A stretch of 39,815 nucleotides of DNA from Bacteroidales bacterium (GTDB lineage: Bacteria > Bacteroidota > Bacteroidia > Bacteroidales > WCHB1-69), in NCBI GenBank assembly GCA_016285145.1, contig JAEEQE010000030.1, positions 1-39,815 of the forward strand. Reading direction: 5' to 3'. Below are positions 25,391-33,159 of this stretch, in pieces. Each line of letters begins with the position of its first letter. Positions within the stretch are counted from its first letter, which is position 1. Position numbers and translations under genes: made by a program. Below the pieces are notes generated by a model that saw only the letters and a list, made by a program, of their open reading frames with translations, was not told the origin of the DNA and did not search any database.

Positions 25391-25707
25391 TGGATTTCGG
25401 TTTCACCCTCAGCAAAAGCTCCACCATCAACCTTGACACGGTGGACACCACCCTCTACAAGAAGCTCTGCGACATGGAGCCGGACGCCCGCATCTGCATG
25501 AGCTGCGGTTCCTGCAGCGCGAGCTGCACCGCCGCCTCTTTCAGCGGCATGAGCCTCCGCAAGGTCATCCTCGCCCTCCAGCGCGACCAGGACGTGCGCC
25601 CCATGTTAGCCAACTGCATGCTCTGCGGAAAATGCACCATGGTCTGCCCCCGCGCCATCAACACCCGTCACCTCATTTTGACCCTTTACAGAATTTATGA
25701 TCGATAG
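25387..25707 (+). CDS. Small HdrC-like protein with two 4Fe-4S motifs (106 aa)
   Basis: Compact ferredoxin-type protein with CMSCGSCSASC near residue 38 and CMLCGKCTMVCP near 79, the HdrC arrangement without extra domains. The frame is open upstream inside hdrA, but the real start is the ATG at 25387 (or the adjacent ATG at 25390), which overlaps the hdrA stop. Its end overlaps the next gene by 11 bp. Overlaps at both ends suggest equal production with HdrA and the membrane subunit. It probably carries electrons between these two. Confidence 0.85.
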   Translation: MMDFGFTLSKSSTINLDTVDTTLYKKLCDMEPDARICMSCGSCSASCTAASFSGMSLRKVILALQRDQDVRPMLANCMLCGKCTMVCPRAINTRHLILTLYRIYDR

Positions 25708-27526
25708 AATACCCTCCGGCTTTCACCCGTTCGTGCTGCCATTCCTTATCGGCATGATCTTCGTGCTATCCTACTGCGTTTTCGGGATAGTGCGGATTCT
25801 TTGGCAGCTTCCCAAGCAGGATGTGCGGAAATTCCTGCTGTCGCTCATCAATCCCAAGATGATTGTGAAGAATGTTTGGGAAATCTTCCGCGACTGTCTC
25901 ATCCACGTCAAACTCTGGAAACGCAACAAGTTGTTAGGCTACATGCACTCCAGCATCGCCTTCGGATGGTTTATGATTATCCTGCTTGGCCACATCGAAG
26001 TATTCCTCTTCGTGCCCAACCGCATCCACATGTTCTACTACCCCATCTTCTTCAATTACTTCGTGGCGGAAGGGCCGGATATGACCATACAAGGTTCTCT
26101 GTTGATGTTCCTGATGGACTTTTTCCTGCTGATAATCCTCAGCGGCATCGTGTTAGCCATGATCAAGCGGGTACAATCCCGCTTCTTCGGCATGAGGCGC
26201 ACGGCACGGCCCTCCCTGCTGAACCAGATCGGCCTCTATGCCCTTTGGGCCATCTTCCCGCTGCGACTGCTGGCCGAGAGCTTCACCGCCCACATCAGCG
26301 GCGGCTCCTTCCTGACCATCCCCGCCAACTGGATCTTCCGCCAGTTCCTCGGCAACGACCTCAACATGCTCCCCACCTGGTGGGCCTACTCCATCGCCCT
26401 CTGCGTCTTCATGTGCGTGCTGCCCTTCACGCGCTACATGCACATCCCGGCGGAGATGATGCTCATACCCATGCGCAACGCCGGCATCAAGATCCGCGAC
26501 TCGCGCAAGGGCTTCGCCAAGCTGCAGGTCTATAGCTGTCCCAACTGCGGCGTATGCATCGATGCCTGCCCGATGAGCGTCAACCGCGGAAACCTCAAAG
26601 ACTGCACCGTCTATCTCACCCGCCAGATGCGCCGCGGCAACGAGAAACGCATCGAAGAAATCTCCGACAAATGCCTTCTCTGTGGCAAATGCCACACCGT
26701 ATGCCAAGTGCAGGTGGAAGGTCCTCAACTGCGCATCATGGAACGCTCGCGCCGCCATTACAACCTCTCCCCCGACTACTCGAACATCGACACACAGCCC
26801 ATGACCGAGATCGCCAGCCATGGCAAGGTACTCTATTTCAGCGGATGCATGAGCCAGCTCACCCCTGCCATCGGACAGAGCGTGGAATCCATCCTCAAGA
26901 AAGCGGGCGTGGACTATGTGTGGATGGACCGCGACGGCGGCCTCTGCTGCGGACGGCCGCTGCTGACCGCCGGACGTGCTGAAGCGGCCAAAGAGTTAGT
27001 ACACAAGAACGAGGAAATCATCTTAGGCAGCGGTGCCGACACCCTGTTGGTGAGCTGCCCCATCTGCTACAAGATGTTCACGGAAGAATACCACCTTCCG
27101 GGCATCCGCGTGGTGCATTACAGTCACTATTTCAGTGAGTTGGTGCAACAAGACAAAATCCGCCTGGAGAAGAGCGACCTGTGCTATGTGTTCCACGATC
27201 CTTGTGAGTTGGGACGCGGATGCGGCATCTACGACGAGCCGCGAAAGCTCATCGGCAAGTCGGCCAGCATTGCGGAAGCAGAGAAGAACCGTGAGGAGAG
27301 CATTTGCTGCGGCGGGTCGTTAGGCTCGCTCACATTGAGCTTTGCCCAGCGCGAGGAGATGACACGCGCCGCATTGGAGAACCTATACACCAGCCGCGCC
27401 GACGCCATCGCCACCGCCTGCCCGCTCTGCCTCGCCACCTTCGCCCGCTACTCTGACCGGCCCGTGCGCGACCTGGCGGAAATCATCGACGCCCAATCCT
27501 CATCCACCCAGAAAGGAAATCAATAA
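25697..27526 (+). CDS. Membrane HdrE-HdrD-like fusion: b-type membrane domain, two 4Fe-4S motifs, two CCG domains (609 aa)
   Basis: Membrane-bound subunit that should exchange electrons with the quinone pool. The N-terminal half has about five TM segments (near residues 8-34, 83-105, 130-155, 178-198, 226-246) with histidines that may bind haem (YMHSSIAF, LLGHIEV, TAHISGG, YMHIPAEM), as in HdrE/NarI-like proteins. Then come [4Fe-4S] motifs CPNCGVCIDACP (near 281) and CLLCGKCHTVC (near 326). Two full CCG domains follow: SGCM/LCCGRP/CPIC (382-455) and HDPC/ICCGGS/CPLC (500-578). Related architectures are HdrDE, DsrMK and TmcC-type complexes. The start overlaps the previous gene by 11 bp. Confidence 0.87.
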   Translation: MIDRIPSGFHPFVLPFLIGMIFVLSYCVFGIVRILWQLPKQDVRKFLLSLINPKMIVKNVWEIFRDCLIHVKLWKRNKLLGYMHSSIAFGWFMIILLGHIEVFLFVPNRIHMFYYPIFFNYFVAEGPDMTIQGSLLMFLMDFFLLIILSGIVLAMIKRVQSRFFGMRRTARPSLLNQIGLYALWAIFPLRLLAESFTAHISGGSFLTIPANWIFRQFLGNDLNMLPTWWAYSIALCVFMCVLPFTRYMHIPAEMMLIPMRNAGIKIRDSRKGFAKLQVYSCPNCGVCIDACPMSVNRGNLKDCTVYLTRQMRRGNEKRIEEISDKCLLCGKCHTVCQVQVEGPQLRIMERSRRHYNLSPDYSNIDTQPMTEIASHGKVLYFSGCMSQLTPAIGQSVESILKKAGVDYVWMDRDGGLCCGRPLLTAGRAEAAKELVHKNEEIILGSGADTLLVSCPICYKMFTEEYHLPGIRVVHYSHYFSELVQQDKIRLEKSDLCYVFHDPCELGRGCGIYDEPRKLIGKSASIAEAEKNREESICCGGSLGSLTLSFAQREEMTRAALENLYTSRADAIATACPLCLATFARYSDRPVRDLAEIIDAQSSSTQKGNQ

Positions 27527-27562
27527 CCAAACCATAATTCACCCTTAAAAACCATAACGATT

Positions 27563-28846
27563 ATGAGATTCAAACCCACGCAATACCTTCTCGTCAACGT
27601 TGAGAACGGCCATACCTTTGAAGACAAAGGCTGGACCCTGAGCGACCCCGACGGCAAGAAACCGTCGTTGATCCGCGCCATGTATAAGAACATCCTCTTC
27701 ACCCCGCGCGAGGACCTGAAAGGCATCTACCGCTATGCGGACTGGATGCCCATCAACCGCACACTGAAGAAGTCCTGCGCCCCCGTCACCTACAAGTCCA
27801 AGGGACTGGCCAAATTCCTGGGTTTGGACAACCTCTACATCACCTTCTCCGGCTGGTGTCCGAAGATCGGGGCCAAGATGCGCACCTGCTCCTTCAAGGA
27901 GACGGAAGCCTTTTCGGTGCTGGCCCGCATCCCCCGCAAAGAGAACCGTATTCTGGTGGTACAGTCCGCCGGCAACACGGCCCGCGCCTTCGCACAGGTA
28001 TGTTCCGACAACCGCATCCCTATCGTGCTGTGCGTACCTTATGACAACCTCCACGACCTCTGGTTCAGCAAGAAGTTAGACAAGTGCGTCAAGTTGGTGG
28101 CCGTGCCCCACGGGTACGACTACTACGATGCCATCGCCGTTGGCGAGAAGTTGGCGGAAGATCACCGCTTTTTCTTAGAAGGCGGGGCCAAGAACGTTGC
28201 GCGACGCGACGGCATGGGCACCACCGTGCTGAGCTGTGTGGAACAAATGCAGCGCATCCCTGACGCCTATTTCCAGGCCGTAGGTTCCGGCACCGGTGCC
28301 ATCGCCGCCTGGGAAAACGCCTGCCGTTTGGAGGCCGACGGACGCTTCGGCAACAACCACATGCGCGTGTATGTGGCTCAGAACAAACCCTTCACCCTCA
28401 TGTACGACGCCTGGAAAGCCCAATCGAGGGCCCTGCCAGAGCTCTCCGCCGAAGAGGGACGCCGTCAGGCCGAGGTCATCCTCGCCAAGGTACTCTCCAA
28501 CCGCAAGCCGCCCTACAGCCTTGCCGGCGGCCTGTTCGACACGCTGACGGAAAGCCATGGCGATATGTTCTTAGCCGACAATAACGAAATCATGTACTGG
28601 ATGATGCAGTATCGGAACTTAGAGGGTTACGACCTGTTGCCCGCCGCCTGCGTGGCCGTGAGCGCGCTGGCGCAAGCCGTCAAAGAGGAAGTGGTGAAGA
28701 AGGAGGAATATATTATGCTCAACTGCACCGGCGGCGGCTCTCTCACCGCCATGAGCAAGGGCTTCGTATTCAAAGAGCCCGACCTCATCCTCTCGCCGGA
28801 CCTGCCGTCCGAGACCATCATCGAGAAAGTGAGTGCCCTGTTCTAA
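27563..28846 (+). CDS. Cysteate synthase (PLP, threonine-synthase fold) (427 aa)
   Basis: PLP enzyme that forms L-cysteate from O-phospho-L-serine and sulfite. The sequence resembles the methanogen cysteate synthase along most of its length. Shared blocks include TYKSKGLAKFLGLDNLYITF, TCSFKETEA with PLP lysine K112, SAGNTARAFAQV, GGAKNVARRDGMGT, YFQAVGSGTGAIAAWE, NRKPPYSLAGGLFD and LNCTGGGS. An ordinary threonine synthase would have a different N-terminus and lacks these blocks. It starts 36 bp after the membrane Hdr gene and ends just before a strong terminator, so it is the last gene of the unit. Cysteate is the head-group precursor of capnine; the enzyme has been called CapA in sulfonolipid work. 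Confidence 0.92.
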   Translation: MRFKPTQYLLVNVENGHTFEDKGWTLSDPDGKKPSLIRAMYKNILFTPREDLKGIYRYADWMPINRTLKKSCAPVTYKSKGLAKFLGLDNLYITFSGWCPKIGAKMRTCSFKETEAFSVLARIPRKENRILVVQSAGNTARAFAQVCSDNRIPIVLCVPYDNLHDLWFSKKLDKCVKLVAVPHGYDYYDAIAVGEKLAEDHRFFLEGGAKNVARRDGMGTTVLSCVEQMQRIPDAYFQAVGSGTGAIAAWENACRLEADGRFGNNHMRVYVAQNKPFTLMYDAWKAQSRALPELSAEEGRRQAEVILAKVLSNRKPPYSLAGGLFDTLTESHGDMFLADNNEIMYWMMQYRNLEGYDLLPAACVAVSALAQAVKEEVVKKEEYIMLNCTGGGSLTAMSKGFVFKEPDLILSPDLPSETIIEKVSALF

Positions 28847-28855
28847 ACTATTTTT

Positions 28856-28890
28856 AAGGCAACGATAATCGTTGCCTTTTTCTTTTTCGC
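28856..28890 (+). terminator. Strong intrinsic terminator of the sulfonolipid/Hdr operon
   Basis: A perfect 10-bp stem (AAGGCAACGA / TCGTTGCCTT) with loop TAA, followed by TTTTCTTTTT. It lies 10 nt after the cysteate synthase stop. Confidence 0.95.
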
Positions 28891-28940
28891 GAAATGCACC
28901 ATTAGAACATCCCCCAAAATCCACTCTAACATAAAATCGT

Positions 28941-28949
28941 TATTTTTGC
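28941..28949 (+). promoter_or_regulatory. Bacteroidota -7 box of the DUF4153 gene
   Basis: TATTTTTGC, 19 nt before the ATG at 28968, directly after the operon terminator. Confidence 0.6.
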
Positions 28950-28967
28950 AAAAAAAACGAGAATCAA

Positions 28968-30728
28968 ATGAATTTGGAAAAGAGATCGTTAAAAGAGAAA
29001 ATCCAACGGGGACTGACGGCTGTGTGGGATGCCGTGAAAGCGCATCCCGTGGAGATTGTCATCCTGTTATATGTCTGCGTGGTCGGGTGTTTTGGAATTT
29101 CCGATCCGGATATATTTGATGTAAAAAACGAACCGGCGCCGTGGTGGTTCCGGCCGATGTCACTGGCACCGTTTATGGTGGTGGCGGCTTACTCGCTGCA
29201 GCCGTTGCGCAAACGCGGCATCGGGTGGCTGCTGCTCTACCTGCTGCCGTTAGTGGGGATGGTGGCCGGGTTCGCCATGCCGTTCCTCCTCGACTGGGTG
29301 GAGGAAACCGCCTATTGGATTGCCGTGCTTGCGGCGCTTCCGCTGTGGTTGTGCGTGCGGCATCGGCTCACCGACAACGAACCGTTTGTGCAGCGCAACG
29401 TGCAGATGGCCTGGTCGGCGGTGCGGGCGTTGCTCGTCGCGGGAATCCTCTATCTGCTGTATGCCGCCATCGCTTACACCATCCAAACGCTCTTCGACAT
29501 CCCTCACAAAGTCTGGGACGGCTGGTACGAACAAGCGGCGTTGCTGCTATTTTGCGGATTGGCTCCCGTGCTCTTTTTCGCCATGGAGGACCGTCCCGAG
29601 CCCATCGAGATCCGCCGTTTCTGGGCCGTATTGCTGAACTGGGTGCTCACGCCCGCACTGATGATTTACACCGTGGTGCTCTATGTGTATGCCGCCAAAA
29701 TCCTCTTTACATGGGACCTGCCGAAGGGCGGGGTCGCCATCATGGTGACGGTTTTCTTTGTGATCTTCTTCGCAGCCAAGATCTTGCAGATGCTCACGGA
29801 ACCGCAACCACTCAAGTGGTTCTATGACCATTTCAGCCTGTTCGTCTTGCCGCTTCTGGCACTCTTCTGGACAGCGGTCGCCCGTCGTTTGACAGACTAT
29901 GGTCTGACCGAGTCACGCTACTACTTGCTATTGGGCGGGGTGTTGATGACCGTGTGTGTGCTGGTGTTCCTCTTTCGCAACCATCGTGGCTATTTCGCCT
30001 TGGCGGCGGGAACGTTGGCCGTCGTATTGCTGACGGTGCTGGTGCCGCCGCTCCGTGGCGAGCGGGTTGCGCAACGGGCCCAAATCCAGCGTGTACGCAC
30101 GATTGCCAAGAAACTCAACCGCCTGAACGACGACGGCACATTGCGACTTCCCCAACCCGACAAAGCCGATACATTGCAAGTGGTTGAGCACCGCAAACTT
30201 TATCAGTCGCTCAACTATTTGTCGAACAGAAACGACACGGCGTTCTTTAAACGTGAGTTCGGCATCGCCCGGAAATCGGACTATTTGGCATCATTGTCGG
30301 AAAGAACCTCCGGTTATGCCTCTGCTTGGTCGGAAGATAATGCCCGAGAACAGTTAGAGGATGAAGTTTTGATTGTAGAGGAAATGCAGCCAAGTGTCTA
30401 TTTATCGCGCAAGAGTAACGGGCCCGTGGATGTGAGCGGCTACCGCCAGATGTACAGGACGACAAACCATATCAGGGTGGATCAATCGTTTTCCATCGGG
30501 AATGGCAAGAAAATTTCGGCAAATCAGATTTTCCGGGAGCAGTTGCAAAGGCTTGGCTGTCCGGACATGTTGCCTTCGAGGACTTGGTTAGAGGATCATG
30601 AAGAAGAACTGTTGACCTATCGCACCGACAGTTTGCTGGTCTGTTTCAACCAGTTGCGCTTGGAGCGTCAGACCTCCGACGTTGAATGGAGGGTGGAGTA
30701 TTACGAATGGGTGGTGCTGGTGAAGTAA
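28968..30728 (+). CDS. DUF4153-family polytopic membrane protein (586 aa)
   Basis: Integral membrane protein of unknown function. Roughly the first 365 residues contain about ten to eleven TM segments (for example VEIVILLYVCVVGCFGI near 28, GWLLLYLLPLVGMVAGFAM near 86, ALLVAGILYLLYAAIAYTI near 152, GVLMTVCVLVFLF near 326). This fits the DUF4153 pattern with the short conserved VLFFAMEDRP-like turn near 205. The last 215 residues are soluble and rich in charged residues, with no recognised domain. It has its own promoter box and stands between the Hdr operon terminator and a convergent MarR gene, so no functional link to either is implied. Confidence 0.8.
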   Translation: MNLEKRSLKEKIQRGLTAVWDAVKAHPVEIVILLYVCVVGCFGISDPDIFDVKNEPAPWWFRPMSLAPFMVVAAYSLQPLRKRGIGWLLLYLLPLVGMVAGFAMPFLLDWVEETAYWIAVLAALPLWLCVRHRLTDNEPFVQRNVQMAWSAVRALLVAGILYLLYAAIAYTIQTLFDIPHKVWDGWYEQAALLLFCGLAPVLFFAMEDRPEPIEIRRFWAVLLNWVLTPALMIYTVVLYVYAAKILFTWDLPKGGVAIMVTVFFVIFFAAKILQMLTEPQPLKWFYDHFSLFVLPLLALFWTAVARRLTDYGLTESRYYLLLGGVLMTVCVLVFLFRNHRGYFALAAGTLAVVLLTVLVPPLRGERVAQRAQIQRVRTIAKKLNRLNDDGTLRLPQPDKADTLQVVEHRKLYQSLNYLSNRNDTAFFKREFGIARKSDYLASLSERTSGYASAWSEDNAREQLEDEVLIVEEMQPSVYLSRKSNGPVDVSGYRQMYRTTNHIRVDQSFSIGNGKKISANQIFREQLQRLGCPDMLPSRTWLEDHEEELLTYRTDSLLVCFNQLRLERQTSDVEWRVEYYEWVVLVK

Positions 30729-30751
30729 GGGGTGAATTTTTTTGAAAACGG

Positions 30752-30768
30752 CATCAACCGAGTTGATG
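30752..30768. terminator. Possible bidirectional hairpin between DUF4153 and marR
   Basis: A perfect 7-bp stem (CATCAAC / GTTGATG) with loop CGA lies between two convergent genes. There is no good T-run on the plus side and only a short one (CGTTTTC) on the minus side, so termination is tentative. Confidence 0.35.
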
Positions 30769-30822
30769 GTTCACTCAATCTTTGAAAAAACTTCAAGATC
30801 TTCCACAGGACAACAGGTCCTC

Positions 30823-31260
30823 CTACGGGAGCGGATGCGACATATTCTCCGACAGCTTATCCAAGGTATTCAAGAAGTTGCGCAGTTCCTCCTCACTGAT
30901 GCCGGCGAGGACCTTGTCTAGCATGGAGATGCCCACCTGTTTGGCCTCCTGTTTCATCTGTTCGCCCTTAGGGGTGAGCACGATGATATTGGAACGTTTG
31001 TCATTAGGGTTTTTGCGCCGGGCAATAAAGGATTTCTTTTCCAGTGCATCCACCAGTTTGGTGACGGAGTTTTTGTCCTTCTGCATATTGTTGGCCAGGC
31101 TCTGCTGCGACATCGGGCCCTGGTTCCAGAGGACGTCCACCAGCAGGAACTGTTCGGGCGTGAGGCCCAGGTCATACTGTTTGAGCATGGCGGAGGTGTA
31201 CTGTTTCAACCTACAGGCTGCCAGATTGATATACACGGCGATTTCTTTGGACAATAGCAT
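30823..31260 (-). CDS. MarR-family transcriptional regulator (145 aa)
   Basis: Dimeric winged-helix DNA-binding protein. The helix-turn-helix and wing are visible: LTPEQFLLVDVLWNQGPMSQ near 33, LANNMQKDKNSVTKLVDALE near 55, FIARRKNPNDKRSNIIVLTPKGE near 78, followed by the C-terminal dimerisation helix. The size is typical for MarR. It is convergent with DUF4153 and faces away from the restriction locus, so its target is not evident. Many MarR proteins control their own promoter, and the box about 23 nt upstream would be the place to look. Confidence 0.9.
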   Translation of the reverse strand: MLLSKEIAVYINLAACRLKQYTSAMLKQYDLGLTPEQFLLVDVLWNQGPMSQQSLANNMQKDKNSVTKLVDALEKKSFIARRKNPNDKRSNIIVLTPKGEQMKQEAKQVGISMLDKVLAGISEEELRNFLNTLDKLSENMSHPLP

Positions 31261-31282
31261 GATGCAACACGAATAAGTGGGG

Positions 31283-31291
31283 GCAAAGATA
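31283..31291 (-). promoter_or_regulatory. Bacteroidota -7 box of marR
   Basis: TATCTTTGC on the minus strand, about 22 nt before the ATG at 31260. Confidence 0.6.
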
Positions 31292-31311
31292 CGGAATTTT
31301 CTGTTAACCGC

Positions 31312-31374
31312 TGGCCGTTGGCTATTAGCTATTGGCCGTTAGCCTTTGGCTGTTGGGGGTTGGGTGTTGGGACT
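31312..31374. repeat. Heptamer tandem array, consensus near TGGCYRT, nine imperfect copies
   Basis: Read in steps of seven: TGGCCGT, TGGCTAT, TAGCTAT, TGGCCGT, TAGCCTT, TGGCTGT, TGGGGGT, TGGGTGT, TGGGACT. Two more related units (TGGGTGT, TGGGAGT) occur at 31420-31433. Confidence 0.8.
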
Positions 31375-31376
31375 AT

Positions 31377-31408
31377 AGTTAAGAAGTTAAGAAACTAAAG
31401 AGTTAAGG
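31377..31408. repeat. Octamer tandem array, consensus AGTTAAGA, four copies
   Basis: Units AGTTAAGA, AGTTAAGA, AACTAAAG and AGTTAAGG follow directly after the first heptamer array. Confidence 0.7.
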
Positions 31409-31521
31409 CAGTTTGTCATTGGGTGTTGGGAGTTGTTCTCTATTCACTGACCACTGTCCACTGTCCACTGACTACTGACCACTGTCCACTGACTACTGCT
31501 CTTAGTTCCTTAACTTCTTAA
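31379..31521. repeat. 20-bp inverted repeat (19/20) flanking the CCACTGW array
   Basis: The left arm at 31379-31398 and the reverse complement of the right arm at 31502-31521 differ at one base. The arms are about 103 bp apart and enclose the second heptamer array. Confidence 0.85.
31444..31499. repeat. Heptamer tandem array, consensus CCACTGW, eight copies
   Basis: Units TCACTGA, CCACTGT, CCACTGT, CCACTGA, CTACTGA, CCACTGT, CCACTGA and CTACTGC run without a gap. Confidence 0.9.
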
Positions 31522-31600
31522 AATATGCCATTTCCAGCAGCTTATGTGGGGAAAATTGCTATTTTTTCAGGTTTAATTGTCAAATAACACATTTTGCAAA

Positions 31601-33109
31601 ATGGCGAAGAAAAACAACACGGCTGATATTGGCTTTGAAGACAAAATATGGAAGGCGGCTGACCTGCTTCGTGGATCGATAGATGCTGCAGAATATAAGA
31701 ATGTGGTGCTCGGTCTCATTTTCCTGAAGTATATCTCCGATTGCTTCGATGTGAAACACCAACAATTGGTGGATGAAGGCGACGGATTTGAAGAAGACAA
31801 TGACGAATACATCTCGGAGAATATCTTTTACGTACCCGCGGATGCTCGCTGGAGTGTGATTGCCGAAGCCGCCCACACACCGGAAATTGGCAAGGTCATC
31901 GATAACGCGATGATGGAAATCGAGAAGGAGAACGACCGTCTGAAAGGCATCCTGCCCAAGAATTTCGCCCGTCCCGAGCTTGACAAGCGCCGATTGGGCG
32001 ATGTGGTGGATCTTTTCACCAACACGCTCGAATTAGGTAAGCGCGAGGAGAACAAAGACCTGCTGGGCAGAACTTACGAATACTGCCTCTCCAAATTCGC
32101 TTCCTTGGAAGGCAAAAACGCTGGCGAATTCTACACACCGAGCTGCATTGTGCGCACTATTGTGGCTGTTCTGCAACCGTTTAAGGGCCGTTGCTACGAC
32201 CCCGCGATGGGTAGCGGCGGTATGTTCGTGCAGAGTGCCGACTTTGTGAAACACCATCAGGGCGATATCAAAAACCTCAGTATATTCGGACAGGAGATCA
32301 ATGCCAACACTCGCAAGATGGCGATGATGAACTTGGCTATCCGCGGCATCGAAGCCAACTTGGGCGACCGGAATGCGGACACCTTCTTCGACGATCAACA
32401 CCCGACCTTGAAGGCCGATTTTGTGATGGCTAACCCGCCTTTCAACATGAGCGACTGGGGTGCCGACAAGCTGCAGGAGGATGTGCGATGGAAGTATGGT
32501 ATCCCGCCTGCCGGCAATGCTAACTTCGCTTGGATGGAGCACATGATCAGCCACCTGTCGCCTACGGGACGCATCGGATTGGTGTTGGCGAACGGCTCGT
32601 TGAGCAGCCAGACCGGCGGCGAGGGCGAAATCCGCAAGAACATCCTGCAGGCCGATTTGGTGGAAGGTATCGTGGCCTTGCCCAGCCAGCTGTTCTACAG
32701 TACCGGCATCCCCGTGTGTCTGTGGTTCCTCAACCGACGGAAAACCCAGCCGGGAAAGGTGGTCTTTGTTGACGCGCGGAACATGGGCACGATGGTGACC
32801 CGCAAGTTGCGCGAACTGACGGAGGATGACATAGAGCGTATTGCCAAGACTTTTGAGGATTACCGTAATGGCACATTAGAAGACGAAAAGGGCTACTGTG
32901 CCGTGAAGACCCTTGACGATATTGCCGCACAAGACCACATCCTCACCCCTGGCCGCTACGTGGGTATTGCCGAGCAGGAAGACGACGGCGAACCTTTTGA
33001 AGAAAAGATGGAACGACTGACCACGGAGTTAAGCGGGCTCTTTGAGGAAAGCCACCGGTTGGAAGAAGAAATCAGAAAGCAATTGGGGAGTATTGGTTTT
33101 AAGATATAA
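31601..33109 (+). CDS. hsdM: Type I restriction-modification methyltransferase subunit HsdM (502 aa)
   Basis: N6-adenine methyltransferase subunit of a Type I system; two HsdM join one HsdS, and two HsdR are added for cleavage. An N-terminal HsdM_N helical domain (FEDKIWKAADLLRGSIDAAE) is followed by AdoMet motif I DPAMGSGGMFV near residue 200 and catalytic motif IV NPPF at about 278. The frame is open to a TTG at 31577, but the ATG at 31601 gives the usual N-terminus (MAKKNNTADIGFEDKIW). Base composition is close to that of the housekeeping region, unlike the second hsdS and the OLD gene downstream. The length is normal and no disruption is seen. Confidence 0.94.
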   Translation: MAKKNNTADIGFEDKIWKAADLLRGSIDAAEYKNVVLGLIFLKYISDCFDVKHQQLVDEGDGFEEDNDEYISENIFYVPADARWSVIAEAAHTPEIGKVIDNAMMEIEKENDRLKGILPKNFARPELDKRRLGDVVDLFTNTLELGKREENKDLLGRTYEYCLSKFASLEGKNAGEFYTPSCIVRTIVAVLQPFKGRCYDPAMGSGGMFVQSADFVKHHQGDIKNLSIFGQEINANTRKMAMMNLAIRGIEANLGDRNADTFFDDQHPTLKADFVMANPPFNMSDWGADKLQEDVRWKYGIPPAGNANFAWMEHMISHLSPTGRIGLVLANGSLSSQTGGEGEIRKNILQADLVEGIVALPSQLFYSTGIPVCLWFLNRRKTQPGKVVFVDARNMGTMVTRKLRELTEDDIERIAKTFEDYRNGTLEDEKGYCAVKTLDDIAAQDHILTPGRYVGIAEQEDDGEPFEEKMERLTTELSGLFEESHRLEEEIRKQLGSIGFKI

Positions 33110-33120
33110 TTCGTATAAAC

Positions 33121-33157
33121 TCTTCGATATTATGGATTATTCACTTATTATCGAAGA
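33121..33157. repeat. 9-bp inverted repeat just before the recombinase start
   Basis: TCTTCGATA at 33121-33129 and TATCGAAGA at 33149-33157 are perfect complements with a 19-bp spacer. The right arm ends 2 bp before the recombinase ATG, and the left arm is 11 bp after the hsdM stop. It could be an operator, a translation-limiting hairpin or a recombination core. Confidence 0.75.
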
Positions 33158-33159
33158 AG

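Larger units (their letters stand above)
31292..31600. other. Gene-free block of short tandem repeats between marR and hsdM
   Basis: No convincing gene is present. The block contains a heptamer array (31312-31374), an octamer array (31377-31408), a second heptamer array (31444-31499) and a 20-bp inverted repeat, then about 80 bp of AT-rich leader before hsdM. I see no clean TAnnTTTGC box for hsdM here. Confidence 0.75.

Noticed and set aside
27563-28846. Threonine synthase
   Set aside because: The sequence blocks follow methanogen cysteate synthase throughout, and no threonine pathway gene is adjacent.
31444-31499. CRISPR-like array
   Set aside because: The repeats are 7 bp without spacers, and no cas genes are nearby.
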